Below are positions 52,800 to 62,202 of a stretch of 64,000 bases of DNA, piece after piece; position 1 is the first letter of the stretch; the number at the start of each line of letters is the position of its first letter. The notes below the pieces were generated by a model. That model was not told the origin of the DNA. It made no database searches and was given only the letters and a program-made list of their open reading frames with translations. Made by a program: the position numbers and the translations under genes. The DNA is taken from positions 62,001 to 126,000 of the forward strand of contig CAKQXY010000001.1 of NCBI GenBank assembly GCA_934292725.1. Reading direction: 5' to 3'. Origin of the DNA: an uncultured Lachnospiraceae bacterium (GTDB lineage: Bacteria > Bacillota > Clostridia > Lachnospirales > Lachnospiraceae).

Positions 52800-53411
52800 T
52801 CAGTTCCTTTCTGTTTCATTTTCTACGTCTTTTTCACCGCACAGCGCACGATAATAATCACAGGACTTTTTTGTCAGACTGTCAATCGGAACCTTTTTTG
52901 CCTTCAGATAACGAAGTGTCTGATCCATAATCTCGTAGACAGTGCGATCAATATCAATAAATGCCATTTGGCGCAGTTTTGACAAGTTTGACGCTTTATT
53001 TCTTCTTGGCTCAATATAGTCAGCGACAAAAACAATCTTCTCAAGAAGACTCATTGCAGGACGTCCTGTAGTGTGATTTTCAATAGCATTTAAAATATCC
53101 TGATCTTTAATCCTATAATGGTCAGCAGCAATAAAAGCGCCTAGTTTTGCATGAAGAAGAGACGGGTTTTGCTCCTGTGCCTTTGTGATCGGAATATTGT
53201 TGCGCTTGCATTTATCAAGCTTAATATCATCCGGAATACATTTTGCACAGTCATGAAGAAGACCCGCTAATTCTGCCTTGTGAAGATCTTCTCCATAACG
53301 CATTGCAAGACAAACAGATGTGTATGCAACACCAATTGTGTGCTCAAAACGGTCTTCATCCATCTTCTTTTTCAAGCGTCTTCGGATGTAAAGAATTTCA
53401 TCATTAACCAT
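52800..53411 (-). CDS. yqeK: YqeK-type HD phosphohydrolase
   Basis: A 203-residue protein. HD-domain metal residues: His in FEHTIGVAYT, HDCAK (LLHDCAKCIPDD) and a later His/Asp set (DHYRIKDQD, NHTTGRPAM). This family cleaves diadenosine tetraphosphate. Usual length about 190. It is commonly preceded by nadD, which is not here; a 375-bp palindromic element occupies the gap. Confidence 0.92.
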   Translation of the reverse strand: MVNDEILYIRRRLKKKMDEDRFEHTIGVAYTSVCLAMRYGEDLHKAELAGLLHDCAKCIPDDIKLDKCKRNNIPITKAQEQNPSLLHAKLGAFIAADHYRIKDQDILNAIENHTTGRPAMSLLEKIVFVADYIEPRRNKASNLSKLRQMAFIDIDRTVYEIMDQTLRYLKAKKVPIDSLTKKSCDYYRALCGEKDVENETERN

Positions 53412-53433
53412 AAAATGGATCCTCCCGTATATT

Positions 53434-53807
53434 ATGATGTTTGGGTCAAAAGGTATTTTGCCCCAAACTGATATCCACGAATTGCTCCGTTGCTATGCAA
53501 CTTTCGCAATTCTAAAAACATTCGGATTCTCTGATTTTAGTAAGAAACAGCTCACCCGCGCCTATCATGCGCAAAACCGCCCTATCGGGCTTAATCGCTG
53601 CTTTGCAGCTGTTTTGCTTATGCGTCGGCGCTCCTTTCTAGCACAATATTCAGAAAAAACATGCAAGCATGTTTTATTCTGAATGACTGTGCTAGAATGA
53701 GCTGTTAAATCAAATCGCTGCATCCTCATGTTTTTGCGGGTCCCAAGCTCAAAAACCTAATCGTGCAAGCACGAACGGCTTTTGGAGCTTTTGACCCTGG
53801 TATCATA
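53434..53807. mobile_element. MITE-like nested palindromic element
   Basis: The ends are inverted repeats: TATGATGTTTGGGTCAAAAG at 53,434 and CTTTTGACCCTGGTATCATA at 53,788 (imperfect). Inside are a hairpin of about 28 bp near 53,637-53,697 (TTCTAGCACA ... TGTGCTAGAA with AAACATGC/GCATGTTT) and CGTGC/GCACG. It codes for nothing clear and abuts the yhbY stop. A transposase-free repeat or a large structured RNA are both possible. Confidence 0.65.
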
Positions 53808-53810
53808 TTA

Positions 53811-54107
53811 TTATTTTGGAAGAACGATCTTTCTCTTCTTCTCTTCTTTTGCCGGGCGATACAGCACGATCATCTTTCCGATTACCTGTACAACTTCTGC
53901 ACGTGTACGCTCTGCTAATACCTCAGCAATAGAGGAACCATCATCAAAACAATTCTTCAATACATGAATCTTAATCAGTTCACGTGCTTCTAACGCTTCG
54001 TCTACTGATCTGGTAATTTCTGGTGTCAGGCTTGACTTTCCAATCTGAAGGATCGCAGACTGATCCATAGCCAGACTCTTTAAATATGCTCTCTGCTTAC
54101 TTGTCAT
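53811..54107 (-). CDS. yhbY: YhbY-family RNA-binding protein (CRM domain)
   Basis: A 98-residue CRM-domain protein: MTSKQRAYLKSLA, IGKSSLTPEITRSVDEALEA, ELIKIHVLKN and VQVIGKMIVLYRP. Such proteins bind the pre-50S ribosome. It lies 18 bp after obgE in the usual order. Confidence 0.92.
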   Translation of the reverse strand: MTSKQRAYLKSLAMDQSAILQIGKSSLTPEITRSVDEALEARELIKIHVLKNCFDDGSSIAEVLAERTRAEVVQVIGKMIVLYRPAKEEKKRKIVLPK

Positions 54108-54125
54108 TTAAAGTCTCCTTTTTCT

Positions 54126-55415
54126 TTACTCATGATAATAATCAAAGTGCTGACCATACATCTTAACAGTATCGCCATCTTCGATTCCAAGATCCTCAAG
54201 CTCCTTTAAGATTCCTGTCTCCTTTAAGAAGCGCTGGAAGAAAGTAAAGCCCTTCTCGGAATCTAAGTTTGTATAGCCAAGCATCTTTTCAATACGAGGT
54301 CCTTCAACGGTAAATACATGTGCATCTGTTTTTTCTACTGTATAAGGAAGATTGCTTCCAAGATCGTATTCCGGAACATATTCCTTTTCATAAACAGTCG
54401 GTTCTGGATCCATTGTAGACAGAAGCTGCCATACATGGTATAAAAGCTCCTTTAAGCCCTGATTTGAAGCTGCTGAAACCGGAAATACCTTTAAGCCTTC
54501 TGGTTCAAAAGTATTCTTTAAACGCTCAATAGGATCTTCCTCGCCCTCTTCTGTCTGAATAACATCAACCTTATTGGCAGCAATGACAGCTGGTTTCTTT
54601 AACAGCTCTGGATCATATGATGCCAATTCCTTTTGAATGGTGCGGATATCTTCAACTGGATCGCGGCCTTCTGTGGAGGCTGCATCTACCACATGAATGA
54701 GTACTTTTGTACGCTGAATATGCTTTAAGAACTGGAAACCAAGGCCAATTCCTTCAGAAGCACCCTCAATAAGACCAGGAATATCAGCAAGTGCAAAACC
54801 ATTTGTGCCCTCAAGGTCTACAATTCCTACATACGGATCAAGCGTAGTAAAATGATAATTTGCAATCTTTGGCTTTGCATTTGTTACCATTGATAAAATG
54901 GTAGATTTTCCAACATTTGGATATCCAACAAGTCCAACATCTGCGATAACCTTTAACTCTAAGCGAACCCAAAGCTCCATGGCTGGCTGACCTGGCTTTG
55001 CAAACTTAGGAACCTGCATGGTAGGTGTTGCAAAATGCATATTTCCGGCACCGCCTCTTCCGCCTTTTAGGATTACTTCACGCATATTTTTTCCAGACAT
55101 ATCGGCAATAATCTTTCCGCTTGCCTCGTCACGGATAATTGTTCCTTCTGGAACCTTTACAATCAAATCCTGTCCGTCTGCACCATGAGAGCGGCGTTTC
55201 TTTCCGTCTTCTCCAGACTGCGCAATATATTTGCGTACATGACGAAAGTCATTTAATGTATTCAGACCCTTATCTACTTCAAAAATAACGTCTCCGCCTC
55301 TTCCGCCGTCGCCGCCATCAGGACCGCCGGCAGCAACAAAAAGCTCACGACGAAAGCTTACATGTCCATCGCCACCCTTACCGGATTTAATGAATATTCT
55401 GGCACTATCTATCAT
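54126..55415 (-). CDS. obgE: Obg family GTPase, ribosome assembly
   Basis: A 429-residue protein: Gly-rich Obg fold (KSGKGGDGHVSFRRE), G1 GYPNVGKST (about 166), TTLDPYVG (switch), DIPGLIEGA (G3), NKVDV (G4) and a C-terminal OCT domain (PYTVEKTDAHVFTVEGPRIE). It helps mature the 50S subunit. All motifs intact. Confidence 0.97.
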   Translation of the reverse strand: MIDSARIFIKSGKGGDGHVSFRRELFVAAGGPDGGDGGRGGDVIFEVDKGLNTLNDFRHVRKYIAQSGEDGKKRRSHGADGQDLIVKVPEGTIIRDEASGKIIADMSGKNMREVILKGGRGGAGNMHFATPTMQVPKFAKPGQPAMELWVRLELKVIADVGLVGYPNVGKSTILSMVTNAKPKIANYHFTTLDPYVGIVDLEGTNGFALADIPGLIEGASEGIGLGFQFLKHIQRTKVLIHVVDAASTEGRDPVEDIRTIQKELASYDPELLKKPAVIAANKVDVIQTEEGEEDPIERLKNTFEPEGLKVFPVSAASNQGLKELLYHVWQLLSTMDPEPTVYEKEYVPEYDLGSNLPYTVEKTDAHVFTVEGPRIEKMLGYTNLDSEKGFTFFQRFLKETGILKELEDLGIEDGDTVKMYGQHFDYYHE

Positions 55416-55494
55416 AAATACGTTACCAATGCCTTTCTTTTGATTTTCTTTTTATATATTGTTGCTTTTTTTCTTGTTTTTATCTACATTACCC

Positions 55495-55526
55495 AAAAGA
55501 GACCGTTGCGAACGGCAACGGTCTCT
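55495..55526 (-). terminator. Terminator between rpmA and obgE
   Basis: AGAGACCGTTGC and GCAACGGTCTCT pair; on the minus strand the arm ends in TTTT. It splits the rplU-prp-rpmA unit from obgE, which must have its own promoter in the 55,416-55,494 AT-rich gap. Confidence 0.85.
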
Positions 55527-55547
55527 CCTCGTTTCATACTATTAATC

Positions 55548-55832
55548 TTACTCAGCCTTTGGATAAACAGAAACCTGCTTCTTATCCTTGCCCTTTCTCT
55601 CGAAACGGACAACTCCATCAACCTTCGCAAATAAAGTATCGTCTCCGCCGATACCTACATTGTTACCTGGATGGATATGGGTTCCACGCTGTCTGTAAAG
55701 AATGTTTCCAGCTAAAACGAACTGTCCATCTGCTCTCTTTGCACCAAGTCTCTTGGACTCGGAATCACGGCCGTTCTTTGTAGAACCAACACCCTTCTTA
55801 TGTGCAAATAACTGAAGATTCATCTTGAACAT
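55548..55832 (-). CDS. rpmA: Ribosomal protein L27
   Basis: A 94-residue protein with KKGVGSTKNGRDSESKRLG and YRQRGTHIHPGNNVGIG. The first residues MFKMNLQLFAHKKG form the Firmicutes N-terminal extension that the Prp protease (next gene) removes. Confidence 0.98.
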   Translation of the reverse strand: MFKMNLQLFAHKKGVGSTKNGRDSESKRLGAKRADGQFVLAGNILYRQRGTHIHPGNNVGIGGDDTLFAKVDGVVRFERKGKDKKQVSVYPKAE

Positions 55833-55835
55833 GAT

Positions 55836-56165
55836 TTACACCTCCCTGAATCGGATTTTAATATACTTCTTACCATACTCCTCGGCAATACTTGTCAAAC
55901 CAAGTACCATCGAGTCCAACAATAGTCTGGAATCCTTCCCGACACCATGAGGAAACGAAACAGTAAGACTGCCAGTTTTCTCATCTATCTCACCGGAGAA
56001 TGTATCATCCGTAAATTGCTCAATAGAATTTACGGTATTTTGCGCTAAAACGGAAACCGCTGCACAAATGATATCCTGCCCGTGCTCTGCATAGCCGGCA
56101 TGTCCTTTTATAGAAAAACCAACATACGCTTTGGAAGCATCCCGGATAATCTCTACCTGAATCAT
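55836..56165 (-). CDS. prp: Prp, protease for L27 processing
   Basis: A 109-residue cysteine protease: KGHAGYAEHGQDIICAAVSV holds the His (GHAGYAEHG) and Cys (DIICAAVS) pair. Located between rplU and rpmA as in other Firmicutes. Confidence 0.93.
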   Translation of the reverse strand: MIQVEIIRDASKAYVGFSIKGHAGYAEHGQDIICAAVSVLAQNTVNSIEQFTDDTFSGEIDEKTGSLTVSFPHGVGKDSRLLLDSMVLGLTSIAEEYGKKYIKIRFREV

Positions 56166-56168
56166 TGA

Positions 56169-56477
56169 TTAAGCGTTGATCTTCTCAATCTTTAACTCAG
56201 TATAGGACTGTCTGTGACCATTCTTCTTGTGATAGCCGGTCTTTCTCTTGTACTTGTATACAATAACCTTCTTAGCACGGCCCTCGCCCATAACAGTTGC
56301 GCTTACAGTTGCTCCAGCAACAGTCGGGGTACCAATGATCATCTCACCATTGTTTACAGCTAAAACCTGATCAAAGTTGTAGGTCTGTCCAGCTTCTACT
56401 CCAAGCTTCTCAACGCGAATGACATCGCCTTCTGCTACCTTGTACTGCTTGCCACCAGTTGCAATAATTGCGTACAT
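56169..56477 (-). CDS. rplU: Ribosomal protein L21
   Basis: A 102-residue protein: MYAIIATGGKQYKVAEGDVI and KRKTGYHKKNGHRQ are family hallmarks. Confidence 0.98.
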   Translation of the reverse strand: MYAIIATGGKQYKVAEGDVIRVEKLGVEAGQTYNFDQVLAVNNGEMIIGTPTVAGATVSATVMGEGRAKKVIVYKYKRKTGYHKKNGHRQSYTELKIEKINA

Positions 56478-56560
56478 ATAGCACCTCCTAGATAATTACT
56501 CGCCAAGTACGGTGTCTGCTAAATTGCAGCGCTTAAACCTCATTGTGCGGCACACGAATA
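56478..56560 (-). ncRNA. L21 leader-type 5' UTR structure
   Basis: The minus-strand leader reads GTGTGCCGCACAATGAGG, then TTTAAGCGCTGCAATTTAG and CAGACACCG before GGAGGTGC. The order resembles the Firmicutes L21 leader that controls rplU operons by feedback. I matched it from memory. Confidence 0.55.
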
Positions 56561-56562
56561 GT

Positions 56563-56591
56563 ACTTTAACATATCTTTAATTGTTTGTCAA
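56563..56591 (-). promoter_or_regulatory. Promoter of the rplU operon
   Basis: On the minus strand TTGACA (56,591-56,586), 17 bp, TAAAGT (56,568-56,563). It overlaps the end of the RNase gene. Confidence 0.75.
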
Positions 56592-57810
56592 GTGGCTCTC
56601 TTATTTTTTTTCGCGTAATTTCAACAAGACCGAGTGCTGTGATATCAACGATTCTTGTATGCACAGGATCTTTACGCGCAAGAAGAGAAAGTTCTTCCAT
56701 CAGTGCCTCCTCAAGTGCATGATCAGTCATGTTAATAAAATCTACAAGAATCATACCAGACAAATTCCTGAGCCGCAGCTGATACAAAATCTCCTTTGCT
56801 GCTTCTAAATTAATACGGTAAAAATAAGAATCCTGATTTTCCTTTTTTCGTCCTGATGCAATTGCTTTTCCTGTATTAACATCTATTGCGACAAGTGCTT
56901 CTGTCTGCTCAATAATTAAGTAGGCGCCTGATGACAGATATACCTTACTTTTTAATGCCTTTTCAATAGTAGTATCCAAGTTGTAACATTTTCGCATAGG
57001 ATATGAAGCATCCTGATAAAGCGAATAAGTTAATCCCTCACTTCCCTTACATTCATCCAAGGCATTTTTTACTTCGTTTAAAAGTTCTTCATTATCACAT
57101 ACAATTGATTCTAAGCCATTTAAAGAAGTATCACGGATGGCACTTATATAGGCTGGAAGCGGCTGCCACAGCAAGCTTCCACTACTGCGAAAAGCTGCTG
57201 TTGACAGTACTGTCTGAAGCTGTCTGCAGCAGACTGATATTTCATCTAATACAAGATCAGATGCTACCTCTGCAGCATTTGTGCGTACCATCACAGATAA
57301 TGAAAAGCCTCTTTGACTTACAGCTTCAAAAAGCTGCTTTACTTCTTCAAGAGCCTCTGCCTCCTTAGAAATCTGTTCGCGAAATGCAGTATCTGTAATC
57401 TTCCTTGACAAAAGAATCTTTGTCTTTGGCTGTTTTCCTGCCGGCTCCATCATAACGACACAATATCGTCCTCCAATTTGAAGGGCTGAACCAGCACCAG
57501 GTTCCTTTGTCTTTAGCGCTTCCTTTGTCACCTGTACGACAATCTCATCGCCTTGTGTAATCATTCCCTCACGCTTACACGAAACGGCAACATGCAGCGG
57601 ATTTTCTTTTAGTGAATAATAAAGCTTCTGATCACCTGCAGACAAAAATGCACCGCTAATGCTTGGCACTATATGATCAACCTTTGCCAAATAAATGCGT
57701 CCTAAAAATGCAGGTACACGCTCGTCCACACTGCATTCTATAATACGCCCATCATCCCAGAGGGCCGTCAGCACACGGTCCCCCTGCATAGAAAGAAGTC
57801 GGCGGCTCAT
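56566..57810 (-). CDS. RNase E/G family protein
   Basis: A 414-residue protein with the S1-like start (RRLLSMQGDRVLTALWDDGR, FLGRIYLAKVDHI), and catalytic Asp in AIDVNTGKA and VDFINMTD. It lacks the long RNase E tail, as in Gram-positive RNase G-type enzymes. ATG overlaps the upstream stop by 4 bp. Confidence 0.9.
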   Translation of the reverse strand: MSRRLLSMQGDRVLTALWDDGRIIECSVDERVPAFLGRIYLAKVDHIVPSISGAFLSAGDQKLYYSLKENPLHVAVSCKREGMITQGDEIVVQVTKEALKTKEPGAGSALQIGGRYCVVMMEPAGKQPKTKILLSRKITDTAFREQISKEAEALEEVKQLFEAVSQRGFSLSVMVRTNAAEVASDLVLDEISVCCRQLQTVLSTAAFRSSGSLLWQPLPAYISAIRDTSLNGLESIVCDNEELLNEVKNALDECKGSEGLTYSLYQDASYPMRKCYNLDTTIEKALKSKVYLSSGAYLIIEQTEALVAIDVNTGKAIASGRKKENQDSYFYRINLEAAKEILYQLRLRNLSGMILVDFINMTDHALEEALMEELSLLARKDPVHTRIVDITALGLVEITRKKIREPLDKQLKIC

Positions 57811-58565
57811 AATACGCTTCCCATCTCGCGAAGCGGCACAAAATGCGGTGCAACAATGCAGTCTGGTGCAGAGACTGCCGTATTAGTATAAGTCTCAAGA
57901 CGGCAAATTGAAATGTCTCCAGGATTCCAGGAAAGGCCAGTCTGCTCATGATATGCCTTTAATACAAGTTCAGGCTTTAAATTATCTGTGCTTCCAGTTG
58001 ATATCTGCAAAAAGATTGCCGGACCATCTCCTGTCTCACTTTTTTCCTGTAAACAAAAATCATAAATCAGCGGACGAATATCCATTTCGCGTGTGCCTTT
58101 TTTTGTTTCCTTAATAATTACAATAGATTCCTGCTGTAAAAACTCTTCAAAGCCTTTTAAATAATCAGCAGAGGTCATGCCAAACGTATCAAGTGGTGTG
58201 TGTTTCTCGCGAAACGTCAGGCAATAATCGGCAGCTGCCACACAGCTCATTGCGTTTTTAGCGTCATCTGGCAATACACGATAGTCAATAATCTCCATTC
58301 CTGGAACCATAACCTCATTGAGACGTGTCAGCATTTCCTTAGAGGAACCGCTTGAATTAACCTCAAGATCAGCGTACTCACCGCAGCTTGTAATGCCTAC
58401 ACCAAGAGGTGCGGCGAAAGATAAAATAGGATGCGGATTGTAACCCTGTGTATAAGCAAGGTCTACATCTGCACGGCGAAGCGCCTTCTGGAAATAACGC
58501 ATTATATCAAGATGTCCGATATAGATCATCTTTCCGTATTTAGCAAACTGAATTCTGATTTTCAA
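57807..58565 (-). CDS. TIGR03936/DUF2344 protein
   Basis: The start is TTG 58,565 behind GGAGGAGGTGTCTGC; it overlaps the upstream gene by 26 bp. The 252-residue product begins MKIRIQFAKYGKMIYIGHLD with MRYFQKALRRADVDLAYTQG and HPILSFAAPLGVG. It is always next to TIGR03960 radical SAM genes and is linked to rRNA/tRNA or ribosome function; the exact role is unknown. Confidence 0.85.
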   Translation of the reverse strand: MKIRIQFAKYGKMIYIGHLDIMRYFQKALRRADVDLAYTQGYNPHPILSFAAPLGVGITSCGEYADLEVNSSGSSKEMLTRLNEVMVPGMEIIDYRVLPDDAKNAMSCVAAADYCLTFREKHTPLDTFGMTSADYLKGFEEFLQQESIVIIKETKKGTREMDIRPLIYDFCLQEKSETGDGPAIFLQISTGSTDNLKPELVLKAYHEQTGLSWNPGDISICRLETYTNTAVSAPDCIVAPHFVPLREMGSVL

Positions 58566-60441
58566 AGCAGACACCTCCTCCAAAACGCTTTGCTCCGCAG
58601 CCGGAACAGGACTGGCGGCAATTCGGTGTAATCTTCTCCTGCATTGCACGCTCCCATTCTCTCTTATAAAATGCTTTTGTCACGCCAGTATCAATGAAAT
58701 CCCATGGGAATATCTCATCAAGACTGCGCTCTCTTGTATTATAAAAATCAATTGATAAGCCACATTTTTCAAAAGCAGCTGTCCAAATCTCATAGTGGAA
58801 GGTTTCTCCCCATGCATCATAAAGTGCACCCATCTTATAGGCTGTTTCAATGGCATCAGCCACTTTTCTGTCGCCGCGTGCCAAAACACCCTCAAGAACT
58901 GTTACATATGCTTCATGCCAGTTGTACTTGAGGCTCTTTTGGTTATGCTGCTGTTTCATTGTGTGATTTACAATTCTTGCGCGTCCCAAGTAATCCTCAG
59001 GCGAATACATTCTTGCCCACTGGAATGGCGTACACGGCTTTGGAACAAAGAAAGATGTACTCATGGTAATCTGACATTTTCCATTTCTTCTTTCCTTTGG
59101 GATCTCATAATAAGCCTCTGCCATGCGCTCTGCAAGCTCTGGTATTCCCTTCATATCCTCTTCTGTCTCAGTTGGCAGTCCAAGCATGAAATACAGCTTT
59201 ACATGACTCCAACCACCCTCAAAGGCCTCTCTTGCACCCTGGAGGATCACCTCCTCAGTCAAGCCTTTGTTTATTACATCACGAAGACGCTGTGTACCTG
59301 CCTCTGGTGCAAAAGTAAGACTGCTTTTTTTGACATCCTGCACCTTACTCATAACATCAAGTGAAAACGCATCAATACGAAGTGACGGCAAAGAAATATT
59401 GATTTTTCGCTTGCTGCATTCTTCAATTAAGAAATTGACAAGCTCCGGCAGCTTTGAGTAATCACTAGAGCTTAATGAGCTTAATGAAATCTCATCATAA
59501 CCGGTATTATGAAGCATTGTAACTGCAAGCTGCTTAAGACGCTCCACATCACGCTCACGCACAGGACGGTAAACCATACCAGCCTGGCAGAAACGACAGC
59601 CTCTGATACAGCCTCGCTGAATCTCTAACACAACACGGTCCTGCACAGCACGAATATGAGGCACAAGCGGTCTTTCCGGGTAGACTGCACCTGTCATATC
59701 GAGTACAATTTCCTTGCGCACTGTTTTTGGCACATCATCATAGATTGGTGTCATTGCATCAATAGTTCCATCTTCCTTGTAGGTGACATTATATAAAGAA
59801 GGTACATAAATGCCAGGGATTTTAGCTGCCGCATGTAAAAAGTCCTCTCTTGAGCCGCCTTCTGCGCGCCATTTTTTATAAAGATCAAGAAGTGCACGAT
59901 ACTGAGTCTCACCTTCGCCCATATAGAAAAGGTCAAAGAATGGAGCAATTGGTTCTGGATTATAAGTACATGGACCTCCTCCAATTACAAAAGGATCATT
60001 AATATCACGGTCAGCGCTTCTAAGTGCAATACCACTTAAATCCAAAATCTGCAGGATATTTGTGTAGCACATCTCATATTGAAGTGTGATTCCAAGAAAA
60101 TCAAAACTCTTTACCGGTTCCTGCGATTCTACAGCAAACAGTTTGATATCTTGTTCTCTCATCATTTTATCCAGATCAATCCACGGAGAATACACGCGGT
60201 CACAATATGTATCCTCAAAACGGTTAAACATATCATATAGAATCTGGATTCCAAGATGAGACATACCAATCTCGTACACATCCGGAAAACACATACAGAA
60301 GGATACCTCTGCCTTTGATTTATCCTTATTTGCCGCATTTACCTCATTTCCAAGATAACGGGCTGGCTGCTCTACCTTCATTAAAAGCTCATCGGACAGA
60401 GCCATCTTTACTGATGGCCTGCTAAATTGCTTTGTTATCAT
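58540..60441 (-). CDS. TIGR03960-type radical SAM protein
   Basis: A 633-residue protein with a B12-binding-like N-terminal domain (VCFPDVYEIGMSHLGIQILY appears as CFPDVYEIGM), the cluster CIRGCRFCQAG and TFAPEAGTQRLRDVINKG. It ends in a Cys-rich tail (CRQSCSGCGAKRFGGGVC). Operon with the DUF2344 protein. Substrate unknown. Confidence 0.9.
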   Translation of the reverse strand: MITKQFSRPSVKMALSDELLMKVEQPARYLGNEVNAANKDKSKAEVSFCMCFPDVYEIGMSHLGIQILYDMFNRFEDTYCDRVYSPWIDLDKMMREQDIKLFAVESQEPVKSFDFLGITLQYEMCYTNILQILDLSGIALRSADRDINDPFVIGGGPCTYNPEPIAPFFDLFYMGEGETQYRALLDLYKKWRAEGGSREDFLHAAAKIPGIYVPSLYNVTYKEDGTIDAMTPIYDDVPKTVRKEIVLDMTGAVYPERPLVPHIRAVQDRVVLEIQRGCIRGCRFCQAGMVYRPVRERDVERLKQLAVTMLHNTGYDEISLSSLSSSDYSKLPELVNFLIEECSKRKINISLPSLRIDAFSLDVMSKVQDVKKSSLTFAPEAGTQRLRDVINKGLTEEVILQGAREAFEGGWSHVKLYFMLGLPTETEEDMKGIPELAERMAEAYYEIPKERRNGKCQITMSTSFFVPKPCTPFQWARMYSPEDYLGRARIVNHTMKQQHNQKSLKYNWHEAYVTVLEGVLARGDRKVADAIETAYKMGALYDAWGETFHYEIWTAAFEKCGLSIDFYNTRERSLDEIFPWDFIDTGVTKAFYKREWERAMQEKITPNCRQSCSGCGAKRFGGGVCFENQNSVC

Positions 60442-60510
60442 TCAAAATTCCTCACTTTAATCTTTTTGCTTTTCAGTAGTTCTTGTTTTTGAATATCAAA
60501 TCTCTGAATG

Positions 60511-61764
60511 TCAGATTTCTTTAACTGCATACTTCTCAACAATTTTCTTTAAAATCTCAACACACAGCTCCATCTGCTCAATACATGCATATTCAAAGCG
60601 GCCATGATAATTAGCGCCTCCAGTGCAGAGGTTCGGACATGGAAGTCCCATAAAGGACAATCTTGCACCGTCTGTACCGCCGCGGATCGGAACGCTCTTA
60701 GCATTTAATCCAAGCTCTCTCATAGCTTCCTTTGCATACTCAACCAAATGCATATGAGGAAGAATCATCTCCTTCATGTTCTGATAGGAACCAGTACGCA
60801 CTACCTTAAAAGATCCCTCTCCATATTTAAAATTCAGATATTCCGAAGCCTTATCAATCTCAGCTAACTTCTGGTCAAGCTTTCCGGCGTCATGATCACG
60901 TACAATGTAATGCATTGTTGTATGCTCTGAATCACCTTCGATACCGCCAAGATGATGAAAGCCCTCATAGCCATCTGTATATTCCGGATTATCAAATACT
61001 GTCAGCATCTGCTCAAATTCCATTGCCATACGGATGGCATTTTTCATTTTGCCCTTTGCGCTGCCTGGATGGATGCCATATCCCTGCACTTCAACACGCA
61101 GATTTGCAGCATTAAAGTTTTCATATTCAATTTCACCGACAGAACCGCCATCTACTGTATAAGCAAAGTCAGCACCAAAGCCTGGCACGTCAAAATATTC
61201 AACACCATTTCCGACTTCCTCATCTGGTGTAAATGCGATGCAGATATCGCCGTGCTTTACTTCTGGATGTGCTAAAAAGAATGCTGCCATTGTCATGATC
61301 TCGGCAACACCGGCCTTGTCATCTGCGCCAAGAAGTGTTGTTCCATCTGTAGTAATAAGACTCTTTCCCTTTAATTCTGCAAGTGCCGGAAACTCATTTG
61401 GTCCCATAGAAAAGCCGCTTTCGCCAAGCTTTATTACACCACCGTCATAATTTTGTATTATCTGCGGCTTAATATCTTTTCCGCTTAATGCAGGTGAAGT
61501 ATCCATATGGGCGATAAAACCGATTGCTGGAACCTTCTTATCTAAGTTAGACGGAATCTTTGCATACACATAGCAGTGATCGCTAAGACGTACATCAGAA
61601 GCTCCAATCTCCTCAAGCTCCTTTTTTAATACCTTTGCCAAGTCAAACTGCTTTTGAGTACTAGGCACTTCGCTGCTTTCATCCTTTGACTGTGTATCGT
61701 AGGAAACATAGCAAAGCAAACGCTTTACTATTTCAGAATTCATAACATTTGTTGTTTCAGACAT
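60511..61764 (-). CDS. pepT: Peptidase T
   Basis: ATG 61,764 behind TGGAGGTAACAAA. A 417-residue M20 peptidase: GFIAHMDTSP (metal His/Asp), TTLLGADDKAGVAE, AFTPDEEVG with catalytic Glu, and PIRGGTDGARLS. It trims N-terminal residues from tripeptides. Confidence 0.95.
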   Translation of the reverse strand: MSETTNVMNSEIVKRLLCYVSYDTQSKDESSEVPSTQKQFDLAKVLKKELEEIGASDVRLSDHCYVYAKIPSNLDKKVPAIGFIAHMDTSPALSGKDIKPQIIQNYDGGVIKLGESGFSMGPNEFPALAELKGKSLITTDGTTLLGADDKAGVAEIMTMAAFFLAHPEVKHGDICIAFTPDEEVGNGVEYFDVPGFGADFAYTVDGGSVGEIEYENFNAANLRVEVQGYGIHPGSAKGKMKNAIRMAMEFEQMLTVFDNPEYTDGYEGFHHLGGIEGDSEHTTMHYIVRDHDAGKLDQKLAEIDKASEYLNFKYGEGSFKVVRTGSYQNMKEMILPHMHLVEYAKEAMRELGLNAKSVPIRGGTDGARLSFMGLPCPNLCTGGANYHGRFEYACIEQMELCVEILKKIVEKYAVKEI

Positions 61765-61800
61765 TTTGTTACCTCCACTATTTAATATCATCTTTCAGTA

Positions 61801-62136
61801 TTATACCTGTTTTTTGTCTGGAGAGCAACCAATATTATTTTGGAACTGCTGATAAAAGGGATCGTCTGAAAAAAACATATTTATCTGAGTTACATTTTTT
61901 TCAGATGACCCTTCACAGTCAAAAAAAATAGAAAGCGATGGAAGCGTATTAGAAACTGTATTGTCTATGCAGCGATTTAAAAGCTGCTCTGTCTTTTGTT
62001 TTGTCCAGCCAATGCCGCGCTGAATTGGATAGGGATTAATTTTCCATAAAATATAGGCTGAGCAGGCAAGTGCCAAAAACCAAAGTATTGTTGTGACCAT
62101 TTTCTCTTTTCTTCTTGGATGAAAGCTTCTATACAT
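61801..62136 (-). CDS. Small membrane protein after gpr
   Basis: The start is ATG 62,136 behind AGGAAAGG. The 111-residue product has a basic start (FHPRRKEKM) and one membrane helix (TTILWFLALACSAYILW). The mature part is short and unrecognised. In many spore formers spoIIP follows gpr; this may be its worn N-terminal remnant or an unrelated gene. Confidence 0.55.
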   Translation of the reverse strand: MYRSFHPRRKEKMVTTILWFLALACSAYILWKINPYPIQRGIGWTKQKTEQLLNRCIDNTVSNTLPSLSIFFDCEGSSEKNVTQINMFFSDDPFYQQFQNNIGCSPDKKQV

Positions 62137-62202
62137 TTCTAACATCCTTTCCTATTTTCTGACTTATTCTATGCATCAGCTAGTTTTATTTATTACAGCG
62201 TT

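Noticed and set aside
53280..53682. Plus-strand frames in the yqeK-yhbY gap
   Set aside because: They run through the palindromic element and into yqeK antisense; codon use and starts give no support.
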